Shown piece after piece: positions 19,036 to 26,519 of a DNA stretch of 64,000 bases. The DNA is from Saccharomonospora cyanea NA-134 (lineage in GTDB: Bacteria; Actinomycetota; Actinomycetes; Mycobacteriales; Pseudonocardiaceae), in contig NZ_CM001440.1 in the NCBI RefSeq assembly GCF_000244975.1, positions 1,167,538 to 1,231,537 on the forward strand. Direction: 5' to 3'. Each line of letters opens with the position of its first letter. Within the stretch, counting starts at the first letter, position 1. The notes beneath the pieces were generated by a model. That model ran no database searches. It was given only the letters and a program-made list of their open reading frames with translations, and was not told where the DNA came from. The position numbers and the translations under genes are program-made.

Positions 19036-19292
19036 GGCGGCACCTTTCAGGGTCGGCACGACGACGTGGCCGGGTCTCGGCCACGCCACTGGACTCGAAC
19101 GGGGAAGCCGACCGCATTGTTCCCCTCCCCGGTGTGACACCGAAGCGGGGGAGGGGCGCCGGTGGTTCCCGATGCGCGGCACGGTCGGTGTACCCGCCTC
19201 ACCCGGCTCGCGGTAATCCACCCCTTTCAGTGACAGCACGTGACGTCAGTTCGACTTAGAGTGTTCGTGTCCGACAGGAGGGGAGACCAAGC
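19036..19292. other. Divergent mtr/protease intergenic region rich in palindromes
   Basis: This 257-bp non-coding stretch holds three structures. GTGGCCG/CGGCCAC (19066-19084, 5-nt loop) is the first. CCCCTCCCC (19122-19130) pairs with GGGGAGGGG (19148-19156), and that loop encloses the palindrome GGTGTGACACC (19131-19141). Near the protease promoter, CACGTG and TGACGTCA overlap at 19237-19248. The first two lie in the probable mtr leader. Their role is unknown. Confidence 0.6.
19257..19262 (+). promoter_or_regulatory. Candidate -10 element TAGAGT of the protease gene
   Basis: TAGAGT lies 30 nt upstream of the protease start, which has its own AGGAGGGGAGA site. The palindrome TGACGTCA (19241-19248) ends 8 nt before it, in a position where a bound regulator would interfere. 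Confidence 0.4.
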
Positions 19293-20078
19293 GTGCTCAC
19301 GAACATCCGACGTCGACTCGGGGTGGCCTTGACGGTGCTGAGCGGAGCGGTGTGCGCATCGGCGGGCCATGCCGCCGGAATGCAACCCATCGTGGGCGGT
19401 GAGTCGGTGTCCCTGGAGGACTATCCGTACGCCGTGTACCTCGTCGACGACAGGGGCAACCAGTACTGCGGTGGCACGGTGATCTCGGCGACCGAGGTCC
19501 TCACCGCCGCCCACTGCGCGCTCGCCGTGCGGGAGTCCGACCTCGGTGTGGTGGTGGGTCGCGAGCGGATCGCCTCGAACCAGGGCGAGGAGGTCGGCGT
19601 CGACGACGTGTGGGTGGCGCCGGGATACCGCGATCCGCTCTCCGGCGACGACATCGCCGTGCTCACGCTCTCCGAGTCGGTCTCCGCGCCCGCCGCGCGG
19701 CTGCCGCGGAGCTCCGACGACCACCTGTACGAGCCGGGCACCATGGCCACCGTCGTGGGGTGGGGACGGCTGTTCGAGAACGGGCCGAAGCCCGGTTCGC
19801 TGCGCGCCGCCGACGTACCGCTGGTCTCGGACAGCGAGTGCTCGGACGTGTTCCGTTCGTTCGACGCGGACACGATGGTGTGTGCCGGACACGAGTCGGG
19901 CGGCGTCGACGCCTGTCAGGGCGACTCCGGTGGTCCGCTGCTGGTGGACGGCACCGTGATCGGCATCGTGTCGTGGGGTGCCGGGTGTGCCGAGCCCGGC
20001 ACGCCCGGGGTCTACACGCGGATGTCGACCTACGCCGACGACGTCAGGGCGGACCTGGTACGCAGTACGGGTGACTGA
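19293..20078 (+). CDS. Secreted trypsin-like serine protease (S1 family)
   Basis: This 261-residue chymotrypsin-fold protease has a signal peptide (RRR then a hydrophobic core; likely cleavage near AHA at 25-27). A very short propeptide ends before the mature IVGG at 33-36. The catalytic triad is H74 (TAAHC), D120 (DDIAVL) and S212 (GDSGGP). D206, six residues before the serine, predicts Arg/Lys specificity. Six cysteines can pair as in trypsin. AGGAGGGGAGA precedes the GTG start. Its stop overlaps the next gene's start region by 8 nt. Confidence 0.93.
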   Translation: MLTNIRRRLGVALTVLSGAVCASAGHAAGMQPIVGGESVSLEDYPYAVYLVDDRGNQYCGGTVISATEVLTAAHCALAVRESDLGVVVGRERIASNQGEEVGVDDVWVAPGYRDPLSGDDIAVLTLSESVSAPAARLPRSSDDHLYEPGTMATVVGWGRLFENGPKPGSLRAADVPLVSDSECSDVFRSFDADTMVCAGHESGGVDACQGDSGGPLLVDGTVIGIVSWGAGCAEPGTPGVYTRMSTYADDVRADLVRSTGD

Positions 20079-20538
20079 TTCAGCTGTTCCCACTCGCTCT
20101 GACCAGCTCACCGTCACCACCCGCTTGGCCCCGGAGCTGACCGCGGCCGAGCTCTACGCGCTGTTGCGGCTTCGGGTGGACGTCTTCGTGGTCGAACAGG
20201 AGTGCCCCTATCCGGAACTCGACGGCAAGGACCTGCTGCCGGGCACCCGCCACGTGTGGGCAACGACGTCCGACGGGCGCGTCGCGGGCTGTCTTCGCGT
20301 GCTCGCCGAGGACGGCGGCGTCCAGCGGATCGGGCGGGTGTGCACGGCCGGGTTCGCCCGCGGAACCGGCGTCGGAGCCCTGCTGATGGGTGCGGCGATG
20401 GAACTGGTCGGCGACGCGGAATGCGTGCTCGACGCCCAGACGTACGCCACCGGTTTCTACGCGCGGTTCGGTTTCCAGCCCGAGGGCGAGGAGTTCCTCG
20501 AGGACGACATCCCGCACATCACGATGCGCCGACGCTGA
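20071..20538 (+). CDS. GNAT family N-acetyltransferase (ElaA-like)
   Basis: This 155-residue protein has the ElaA pattern: ELYALLRLRVDVFVVEQECPYPELDGKD, then GRVCTAGFARGTGVGALLMGAAM as the acetyl-CoA loop, and YARFGFQPEGEEFLEDDIPHITM at the end. The substrate is unknown. GTG at 20071 overlaps the protease gene by 8 nt and is probably translated by coupling. It converges on the BioF-type gene with 10 nt between stops. Confidence 0.88.
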   Translation: MTDSAVPTRSDQLTVTTRLAPELTAAELYALLRLRVDVFVVEQECPYPELDGKDLLPGTRHVWATTSDGRVAGCLRVLAEDGGVQRIGRVCTAGFARGTGVGALLMGAAMELVGDAECVLDAQTYATGFYARFGFQPEGEEFLEDDIPHITMRRR

Positions 20539-20548
20539 CGCGTCCCTC

Positions 20549-21736
20549 TCAGCGTCGGGCGTCGGGCGGGGCGGTCTCGGTGACGACGGCGACGGCGCGG
20601 TCGACGTCCGAATCGGAGAGGTCCGCCCTCGCGGTCAGGCGGAGGCGCGACACACCGTCGGGCACCGACGGCGGGCGGAAACACCCGACGCGCACACCCC
20701 GCTCCGCGCAGTCGGCCGCCCATGCCGCGGCCTCGTTCGGCCCCGGTGCACGCACCGACACCACGGCCCCTTCGGGCACGCTCACCGCGAACCCGGCGTC
20801 CGCCAAGCGGGCGGACAGCTCGCTCGCCCGGCCGCGGACCCGTTCGGCCAGTTCCGGTTCGTCGCGCAACGCTCGCAGGGCCGCGAGCGCCGCCGCGGCG
20901 CTGGCCGGGGCGAGCGCCGTGTCGAAGATGAAGCTCCGAGCCGTGTCCACCAGGTGTTTGATCACCCGCCGAGGACCGAGGACGGCACCTCCCTGCGCAC
21001 CCAGTGACTTCGACAGCGTCACGGTGGTGATGACGTCGGGTTCGCCGGCGAGGCCCGCGGCGTGTACGGCACCGCGGCCTCCTTCGCCGAGGACACCGAG
21101 GCCGTGGGCGTCGTCCACCAACAGCGCCGAGGAGTGCCGCCGGCACACGGCCGACAGTTCGCGCAGCGGCGCCAGATCACCGTCCACGGAGAACACCGAG
21201 TCGGTGACGACGAGAGCGCGTTGCTTGCGCCGGGTCGCGAGTGCGTGCTCGACCGCGTCCGGACTGGTGTGGGCCACCGCGGCGACGTCCGCCCGGGAGA
21301 GCCGGCACCCCTCGATCAGGGACGCGTGGATGTAGGCGTCGGTGACGATGGCCGCGTCCCGACCCGTCAACGCCGTCACGGCGCCGAGGTTGGCGGTGAA
21401 ACCCGACGAGAAGACCAGCGCCGCCTGTGCGCCGCAGAACCGGGCCAGTTCGTACTCCAGCTCGGCGTGGACCTCGGTCGACCCGGTGACCAGCCGCGAA
21501 CCCGTGGCGCCCGCGCCCCACTTCAACGCCGCCGCGGCGGCGGCCCCGGCGACGCGCTTGTCGCGGGCGAGGCCGAGATAGTCGTTGCCCGCGAGATCGA
21601 GCCGCTCCGACTCGGTGGTGCGCGGGGTCAGCGTGCGGACCAGGCCCGCGTCGGCGCGCCGTGCCGCGGCGTCGTCGAGCCAGTCGAACACGTGCTCCGG
21701 TGGTGTTGCCGTGCGAGGTGGACCGGGTGCGTTCAC
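20549..21736 (-). CDS. bioF: 8-amino-7-oxononanoate synthase (alpha-oxoamine synthase)
   Basis: PLP enzyme condensing an acyl-CoA or acyl-ACP with an amino acid; in biotin synthesis, pimeloyl-thioester with alanine. Motifs are NDYLGLA, GATGSRLVTGS, FSSGFTANLG, DDAHGLGVLG and the Schiff-base lysine in TLSKSLGAQGG. At 395 residues from GTG at 21736 it is of normal length, with only a weak GAGA ribosome site. No other biotin genes are near, so a related alpha-oxoamine synthase role remains possible. Its start is 41 nt from the divergent PIG-L gene. Confidence 0.82.
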   Translation of the reverse strand: MNAPGPPRTATPPEHVFDWLDDAAARRADAGLVRTLTPRTTESERLDLAGNDYLGLARDKRVAGAAAAAALKWGAGATGSRLVTGSTEVHAELEYELARFCGAQAALVFSSGFTANLGAVTALTGRDAAIVTDAYIHASLIEGCRLSRADVAAVAHTSPDAVEHALATRRKQRALVVTDSVFSVDGDLAPLRELSAVCRRHSSALLVDDAHGLGVLGEGGRGAVHAAGLAGEPDVITTVTLSKSLGAQGGAVLGPRRVIKHLVDTARSFIFDTALAPASAAAALAALRALRDEPELAERVRGRASELSARLADAGFAVSVPEGAVVSVRAPGPNEAAAWAADCAERGVRVGCFRPPSVPDGVSRLRLTARADLSDSDVDRAVAVVTETAPPDARR

Positions 21737-21777
21737 GCTGGCAGTCTCGCACCGGGGCGGGAGGAAGGAGGAACAGG

Positions 21778-22512
21778 GTGAGCGACGACGCACGGCGGTT
21801 GCTGCCGATGCCCGAGGACTGGCACCGGGCGTTGGCGGTGGTGGCCCATCCCGACGACATGGAGTACGGCTGCTCCGGCGCCATCGCCAGGTGGACGGAC
21901 GAGGGCCGTGAGGTGGTGTACCTGCTGGCCACCCGGGGAGAAGCCGGTATCGACGACATGCCGCCCGAGGAAGCCGAAGTGGTGCGCGAGCGGGAGCAGA
22001 CCGCGAGCGCCCACGTGGTGGGGGTCGAACGGGTGGAGTTCCTCGACTACCCCGACGGCGTGGTCGAGTACGGCCTCGACCTGCGCCGCGACATCGCCGC
22101 GGCGATCCGTCGACACCGGCCCGAACTCGTGGTGATCACCAATCATCGGGAGAACTGGCCGGGCGGCGGGCTCAACATGGCCGATCACCGGCACGTGGGC
22201 CAGGCCACCCTCGACGCGGTGCGGGACGCCGGAAACCGCTGGGTGTTCCAGGACCTGCGCTCCGAGGGGCTCCACCCGTGGCAGGGGGTCCGGTGGGTGG
22301 CGGTGGCGGCCTCACCGATGTCCACACACGCGGTCGACATCACCGCGACGTTCGAGCGTGCTGTGGAATCGCTGCACCGCCACCGCGCCTACCTGGAAGG
22401 GCTCGGACAGACCGAGGACGACGCGCGCCGGTTTCTCCGCGAGTACGCCGAGGCGTGTGGTCGCCGCTTCGGCGGCGTGCTCGCCACGGAGTTCGAACTC
22501 ATCGCCCTGTGA
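21778..22512 (+). CDS. PIG-L (LmbE) family zinc deacetylase
   Basis: This 244-residue protein has the AHPDD zinc motif early (VVAHPDDMEYGCSGAIARW) and the later histidine motif ADHRHVG. The family includes the mycothiol enzymes MshB and Mca and many GlcNAc-type deacetylases. It does not show enough of the MshB pattern to claim a mycothiol role. GTG at 21778 has AAGGAGG 7 nt upstream, a strong site. It converges on the DEAD-box gene with 9 nt between. Confidence 0.87.
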   Translation: MSDDARRLLPMPEDWHRALAVVAHPDDMEYGCSGAIARWTDEGREVVYLLATRGEAGIDDMPPEEAEVVREREQTASAHVVGVERVEFLDYPDGVVEYGLDLRRDIAAAIRRHRPELVVITNHRENWPGGGLNMADHRHVGQATLDAVRDAGNRWVFQDLRSEGLHPWQGVRWVAVAASPMSTHAVDITATFERAVESLHRHRAYLEGLGQTEDDARRFLREYAEACGRRFGGVLATEFELIAL

Positions 22513-22521
22513 GCCGCGCCG

Positions 22522-23850
22522 TCAGGCCACGGCGTTCTGACGGCCTCCGGGCCCACGTCGTGGCCCGCGTCCCCGAGTGGAGTGCGGTCGCCGACCGGGG
22601 CCGCCCGGACGGGACGGACGGTGTGGGCGCACGCGTTCGACCACGGGTACACCGCTCGGGGTGCGCGCGCCGGTGATCCGGGCCAGTTCCGCGTCGCCGG
22701 GTCGCACCGTCGCGTACTGCGGCCGCACGCCGGCCTGGTCGGTCATGCGGCGAACGGTGCGGCGCTGCTCGCGCGTCACCAGGGTCACGACGGTGCCCGA
22801 GGCACCCGCCCTCGCGGTACGGCCGGCACGGTGCAGGTAGTCCTTGTGGTCGGCCGCCGGGTCGACGTGGAGCACGAGGCTCACGTCGTCGACGTGGATG
22901 CCGCGAGCCGCGACGTCGGTGGCCACCAGCACGGGGACCCGGCCACTGCGGAAGTCGTCGAGCACCCGGTTGCGCTGACCCTGGGTCTTGCCGCCGTGCA
23001 ACGCGCCCGCGTGGACCCCGCTGGCGCGCAGCCGGGTGGCGAGCCGGTCGACGTGGTGCTTGGTACGCACGAACAGGATCGTGCGTCCCTCCCTCGCGGC
23101 GATCTCCGTGACGACGGCCTGCTTGTCGCGGTGGTCCACCTGAAGGAGGTAGTGGTCCATGGTGTCCACGCTCGCGGTGGCGGGCGCGACCGAGTGGGTG
23201 ACCGGATCGGTGAGGTAGGCACGGACGAGGTTCTCCACGGCGCCGTCGAGCGTCGCCGAGAACAGCAGGCGCTGCCCGTCCCGGGGGGTCAGGTCGAGGA
23301 TCTCCCGCACCTGGGGCAGAAAGCCCATGTCGGCCATCTGGTCGGCCTCGTCGAGCGCGACCATCTCGACGCCGTCGAGCACGCAGGTGCCCTGCCTCAC
23401 GTGGTCGGACAGGCGGCCCGGCGTGGCGATCAGCAGATCGACGCCGCGGGCCAGCGCGTCCACCTGGCGCTGCATCGACATGCCGCCCACGGCGGTGCGG
23501 CACCACAGTCCCGCCGCCTTGGCGAGCGGGACGAGCGCGTCCGCCACCTGCATGGCGAGTTCGCGGGTGGGGACGAGCACGAGCGCCCTCGGTCGCCGGG
23601 CCGGGGCCTTGCCGCCGTGCAGGCGGGTCAGCAGCGCGAGGCCGAAGGCCAGCGTCTTGCCCGACCCGGTCTGCGCGCGGCCGAGCACGTCACGCCCGGC
23701 GAGTGCGTCGGGCAGGGTGGCCGACTGGATGGGGAACGGGGTCTCCATCCCCGTTTTCCGCAGGGCGCTGTGCAGCGGCTGGGGGAGATTCAGGTCGGCG
23801 AACGTGATCGCCGGGGACGTCGGGCGTGATGTCACGGGGGTTTCTGTCAC
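22522..23850 (-). CDS. DEAD-box ATP-dependent RNA helicase
   Basis: This 442-residue helicase has the Q motif (FADLNLPQPL, PFPIQ), motif I AQTGSGKT (residues 59-66), Ia PTREL, II DEAD (VALDEADQM), III SAT, and motif VI HRAGRTARAG. A basic, Gly/Arg/Pro-rich tail follows residue about 400 and probably contacts RNA. It resembles RhlE/DeaD-type proteins of actinobacteria. GTG at 23850 has GAGAGG upstream. The frame is open for a further 290 nt upstream but without helicase similarity. Confidence 0.93.
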   Translation of the reverse strand: MTETPVTSRPTSPAITFADLNLPQPLHSALRKTGMETPFPIQSATLPDALAGRDVLGRAQTGSGKTLAFGLALLTRLHGGKAPARRPRALVLVPTRELAMQVADALVPLAKAAGLWCRTAVGGMSMQRQVDALARGVDLLIATPGRLSDHVRQGTCVLDGVEMVALDEADQMADMGFLPQVREILDLTPRDGQRLLFSATLDGAVENLVRAYLTDPVTHSVAPATASVDTMDHYLLQVDHRDKQAVVTEIAAREGRTILFVRTKHHVDRLATRLRASGVHAGALHGGKTQGQRNRVLDDFRSGRVPVLVATDVAARGIHVDDVSLVLHVDPAADHKDYLHRAGRTARAGASGTVVTLVTREQRRTVRRMTDQAGVRPQYATVRPGDAELARITGARTPSGVPVVERVRPHRPSRPGGPGRRPHSTRGRGPRRGPGGRQNAVA

Positions 23851-23946
23851 TGATGCCTCTCGGACGTGGCGCGTCACAAGGAGGCCCGACTGCCCGGTTT
23901 GAGGCAGGCCGCGACGGATTGCGGTGGGCGTGACCAAGGACGAACC

Positions 23947-23964
23947 CGGCGCGTGAACGCGCCG
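23947..23964 (-). other. 7-bp hairpin with TGAA-type loop in the helicase 5' leader region
   Basis: CGGCGCG and CGCGCCG flank a 4-nt loop about 100 nt upstream of the helicase start. It could be part of a structured leader; RNA helicase mRNAs are sometimes autoregulated through such leaders, but that is inference only. Confidence 0.3.
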
Positions 23965-24112
23965 TTGACGGGATGAATCGCACCGTGATGCGGCACTGGC
24001 GGCCGGACGGTGCACGACGAGTCTACCCGAGATCACGCGCGTGCCGCTGGCAGCCGAGCAGCGCGGGGAAAGACCTTGCTCGCCCGCCGCCGGTATTGCG
24101 AGGCTTGCGGCC

Positions 24113-25228
24113 ATGCGAGTGATCGTGATCGGTTCGGGCATCGGGGGAGCGTCGTGCGCTTACCACCTCGCCCGGCGCGGGGTGGAGACCGTCGTGGTGG
24201 ACGCACGCGAGAGCGGGGCGGCGACCTCGGCGGGGGCGGGCATCATCTGCCCGTGGACGTCGCGGCGGGCCGGAGAGGCCGAGCTCTCGGTGGCGGGGAG
24301 CGCAGGCGCCTACTACCCGACCCTGATCGGTGAGCTCGCCGACGACGGCGAACCCGACACGTCGTTCGAGATCGTCGGTGGGCTGGTGGTCTCGGACGAC
24401 GGTACCGCGCTGACCGAGGTGGCCGAACGACTCTCGCGGCGCGCACAGCGGTGGCCGGAACTCGGAGAGGTGAACGTGCTCGGCCCGGCGGAGGCCCGTG
24501 CGTTGTTCCCTCCACTGGCCGCGGACCTCGGTGCCGTGCACGTCTCCGGCGCCGGGCGCGTGGACGGCAGAGCCCTGCGAGCGGCGTTGCTGAGGGCGGC
24601 CGAACGGCACGGGACGCGCGGGCTGAGCGGCCGGGCGGAACTCGTCACCTCGGACGGGAAGGTCCGGGGAGTCGTGGTCGCGGGGGAGCGGGTGGACGCC
24701 GACGCGGTGGTCGTGTCGGCTGGGGCGTGGAGTCCGGCCGTGCTGGCAGCGCTCGGGGTGGACGTCCCGGTCGAGCCGCAGCGGGGGCAGATCAGCCACT
24801 TCGAGCTGCCCGGTACGGACACGTCGGCGTGGCCGGTGGTGCTGCCCCCGACGGGCCACTACCTGCTGGCCTTCCCCGGCTCCCGGGTGGTGGCGGGGGC
24901 GACGCGGGAGACGGGATCGGGCTTCGACGACCGCGTCACGGCCGAGGGTCAGCGTGAGGTACTCGATCACGCGCTCCGCGTCGCACCGGGACTCGCCACG
25001 GCGACGCTCGCCGAGACGCGGGTCGGATTCCGCCCCGCCACGCCGGACGGGCTGCCGGTGATCGGTGCCCTCGACGGACACCCGGAGGTGGTCCTGTCCA
25101 CCGGTTTCGGACCCTCGGGGCTCACGGTGGCGCCGTACGCGGGGCGGCTCGCGGCGCAGGTGGTGCTGGGCGAGCAGCCGGAGACCGCGCTCGACGCCGT
25201 GAGCCCGGAGCGGTTCACGCGCCGGTGA
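24113..25228 (+). CDS. FAD-dependent amine oxidoreductase (DAO family)
   Basis: This 371-residue DadA/ThiO-like protein has the dinucleotide loop VIGSGIGGASCAYHLARRG at the N-terminus. QRGQISHFELPG and the C-terminal ETRVGFRPATPDGLPVIG with GFGPSGLTVAPYAG belong to D-amino acid dehydrogenase/glycine oxidase types. The exact substrate is unknown. ATG at 24113 starts directly at the FAD loop. Its 3' end overlaps the convergent YaaA gene by 14 nt. Confidence 0.87.
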   Translation: MRVIVIGSGIGGASCAYHLARRGVETVVVDARESGAATSAGAGIICPWTSRRAGEAELSVAGSAGAYYPTLIGELADDGEPDTSFEIVGGLVVSDDGTALTEVAERLSRRAQRWPELGEVNVLGPAEARALFPPLAADLGAVHVSGAGRVDGRALRAALLRAAERHGTRGLSGRAELVTSDGKVRGVVVAGERVDADAVVVSAGAWSPAVLAALGVDVPVEPQRGQISHFELPGTDTSAWPVVLPPTGHYLLAFPGSRVVAGATRETGSGFDDRVTAEGQREVLDHALRVAPGLATATLAETRVGFRPATPDGLPVIGALDGHPEVVLSTGFGPSGLTVAPYAGRLAAQVVLGEQPETALDAVSPERFTRR

Positions 25229-25958
25229 CGACCTCCAGGGCCGTTTCGGACACCTGCTCACACGGGATGCCCGCGGCCCTGGCCACCTCGACGAGGTCCT
25301 TCGGGGTCGTCGGTTCGGCCGCGGTGGTGGCGAGCGCGGCGGCGAGCCTGCCCTTGTGGGCCTTGTTGTGGTGACTGACCGTCTTACGGCGGCCGTGCGC
25401 GTCCTCGGTGACGACGCGCACGGTCACCGCGCCGGGGATGCGGGCGAGGGAGGCGTAGGCGCCCGAACGCAGGTCCACGACGAGCTCGTCGACGTCGGCC
25501 AGCACCGGTTCGAGCACCGGCCGCCACACCGAGCGCAGCGATCCGATGCCGGGCAGCGTGGAGCCGCCCGACAGCCGGTAGGCGGGGATCGGGTCATCCG
25601 CCCGTACCACGCCGAACAGGGCCGAGGCCACCGCGAGACGGCGGTGTGCCCGCTCCCGCCGCGCACCGGTGAGGCCGTCCGCTCCGAGGGCGTCGTAGAG
25701 CACACCCGTGTAGCGCAGGACGGCCGGGGTCGTCGACGACGACCACAGCCGCGCGTTGCGTTCCACCTCGCCGCGCTGCCGCTCGGACAGACCCAGCGCC
25801 GACAGGCTGGCAGGCACGTCGCCCGCCAGCTCCACGAGTGCGTCGGCCAGCTTGCGCCGTACCGGGTTCAGTTCGGGGAACGAGAGTGAGTCCAGGTCGA
25901 GGCAGCGGTCGTCACCACCGTCGGCCTTGGTTTCGGAGGGAGGCAGCAACACGAGCAC
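25215..25958 (-). CDS. yaaA: YaaA family peroxide stress protein
   Basis: This 247-residue protein begins VLLPPSETKADGG and contains RYTGVLYDAL, DPIPAYRLSGG and SHHNKAHKGRL, all signatures of YaaA (DUF328). In E. coli YaaA lowers free iron during peroxide stress and binds DNA. Start at GTG 25958 is supported by a TAGGCT -10 element 7 nt upstream. It overlaps the convergent oxidoreductase gene by 14 nt at the 3' end. Confidence 0.9.
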   Translation of the reverse strand: MLVLLPPSETKADGGDDRCLDLDSLSFPELNPVRRKLADALVELAGDVPASLSALGLSERQRGEVERNARLWSSSTTPAVLRYTGVLYDALGADGLTGARRERAHRRLAVASALFGVVRADDPIPAYRLSGGSTLPGIGSLRSVWRPVLEPVLADVDELVVDLRSGAYASLARIPGAVTVRVVTEDAHGRRKTVSHHNKAHKGRLAAALATTAAEPTTPKDLVEVARAAGIPCEQVSETALEVVTGA

Positions 25959-25965
25959 GGCGGGC

Positions 25966-25971
25966 AGCCTA
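25966..25971 (-). promoter_or_regulatory. -10 element TAGGCT of a leaderless promoter (yaaA)
   Basis: On the minus strand TAGGCT is followed by 7 nt (GCCCGCC) and the GTG start, with no ribosome binding site. Confidence 0.6.
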
Positions 25972-26044
25972 ACGGCCGGCAGGCGTCACCACAGGCCAGC
26001 CCGTCGCGGCCGTGGCCTCCTCGGACTTTTCGGACTTCCGGGAC

Positions 26045-26398
26045 TCAGTCGTGCTGCGAGACGCAGAACTCGTTGCCCTCCGGATCGGCCAGCACGGTCC
26101 AGGTCAGGCCGGGGACCTCGTGTTCGGCCAGCTCGGTGGCTCCCAACCCGACCAACCGCCTGACCTCGGCTCCGCGGTCGTCGGCGGCGAGGTCGACGTG
26201 CACCCGGTTCTTGCCCTGCCGCGGTTCGGCCACGCGCTGCAGGGACAGTGACGTGCCCTTCTCGTCGGCCGAGGACAGCACCAGGTACTCCCCGTCGAAG
26301 TCGACGGTCACCGTCCAGCCCAGGGCCTGCGTCCAGAAACCGGCCAGCACGCGAGGGTCGGTGCAGTCGATCGTGACGTTCTCCAGCGACAGTGTCAT
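26045..26398 (-). CDS. VOC family protein (glyoxalase-like)
   Basis: This 117-residue single VOC module opens with LENVTIDCTDPRVLAGFWTQALGW and closes with TWTVLADPEGNEFCVSQ. The middle contains KNRVHVDLAADD with a conserved His. It resembles the VOC protein at 10149 and the same general fold. Function is unknown. A TACCGT element 6 nt before the ATG indicates a leaderless transcript. Confidence 0.88.
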   Translation of the reverse strand: MTLSLENVTIDCTDPRVLAGFWTQALGWTVTVDFDGEYLVLSSADEKGTSLSLQRVAEPRQGKNRVHVDLAADDRGAEVRRLVGLGATELAEHEVPGLTWTVLADPEGNEFCVSQHD

Positions 26399-26404
26399 GG
26401 CGCG

Positions 26405-26410
26405 ACGGTA
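26405..26410 (-). promoter_or_regulatory. -10 element TACCGT of a leaderless promoter (VOC gene)
   Basis: TACCGT on the minus strand is followed by 6 nt and the ATG at 26398. Confidence 0.55.
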
Positions 26411-26456
26411 GTGACGGGCACCGACAAATCCCGGTTGCGGCAGCTCGGAAGGTGCC

Positions 26457-26465
26457 TACTAGTCT
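26457..26465 (+). promoter_or_regulatory. Candidate -10 region (TACTAGTCT) of proS
   Basis: Overlapping TACTAG and TAGTCT hexamers lie about 55-60 nt before the proS start. TTGCGG at 26435-26440 could act as -35 with a 16-bp spacer to TACTAG. The leader carries a strong AAGGAG site. Confidence 0.4.
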
Positions 26466-26519
26466 TCGATACACCCTTTTTTCCGGGCAGTCCCGTGCCG
26501 AAACGCCAAGGAGAACACC

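Noticed and set aside
19036-19239. N-terminal extension of mycothione reductase
   Set aside because: The frame is open but the residues are not flavoprotein-like, and a good ribosome site marks GTG 19035.
23851-24141. N-terminal extension of the DEAD-box helicase
   Set aside because: The residues are basic and non-homologous. The region contains a hairpin and a better start lies at 23850.
25215-25228. A frameshift or error where the FAD oxidase and yaaA genes overlap
   Set aside because: Both proteins have intact family-typical ends; a 14-bp convergent overlap is tolerable and common.
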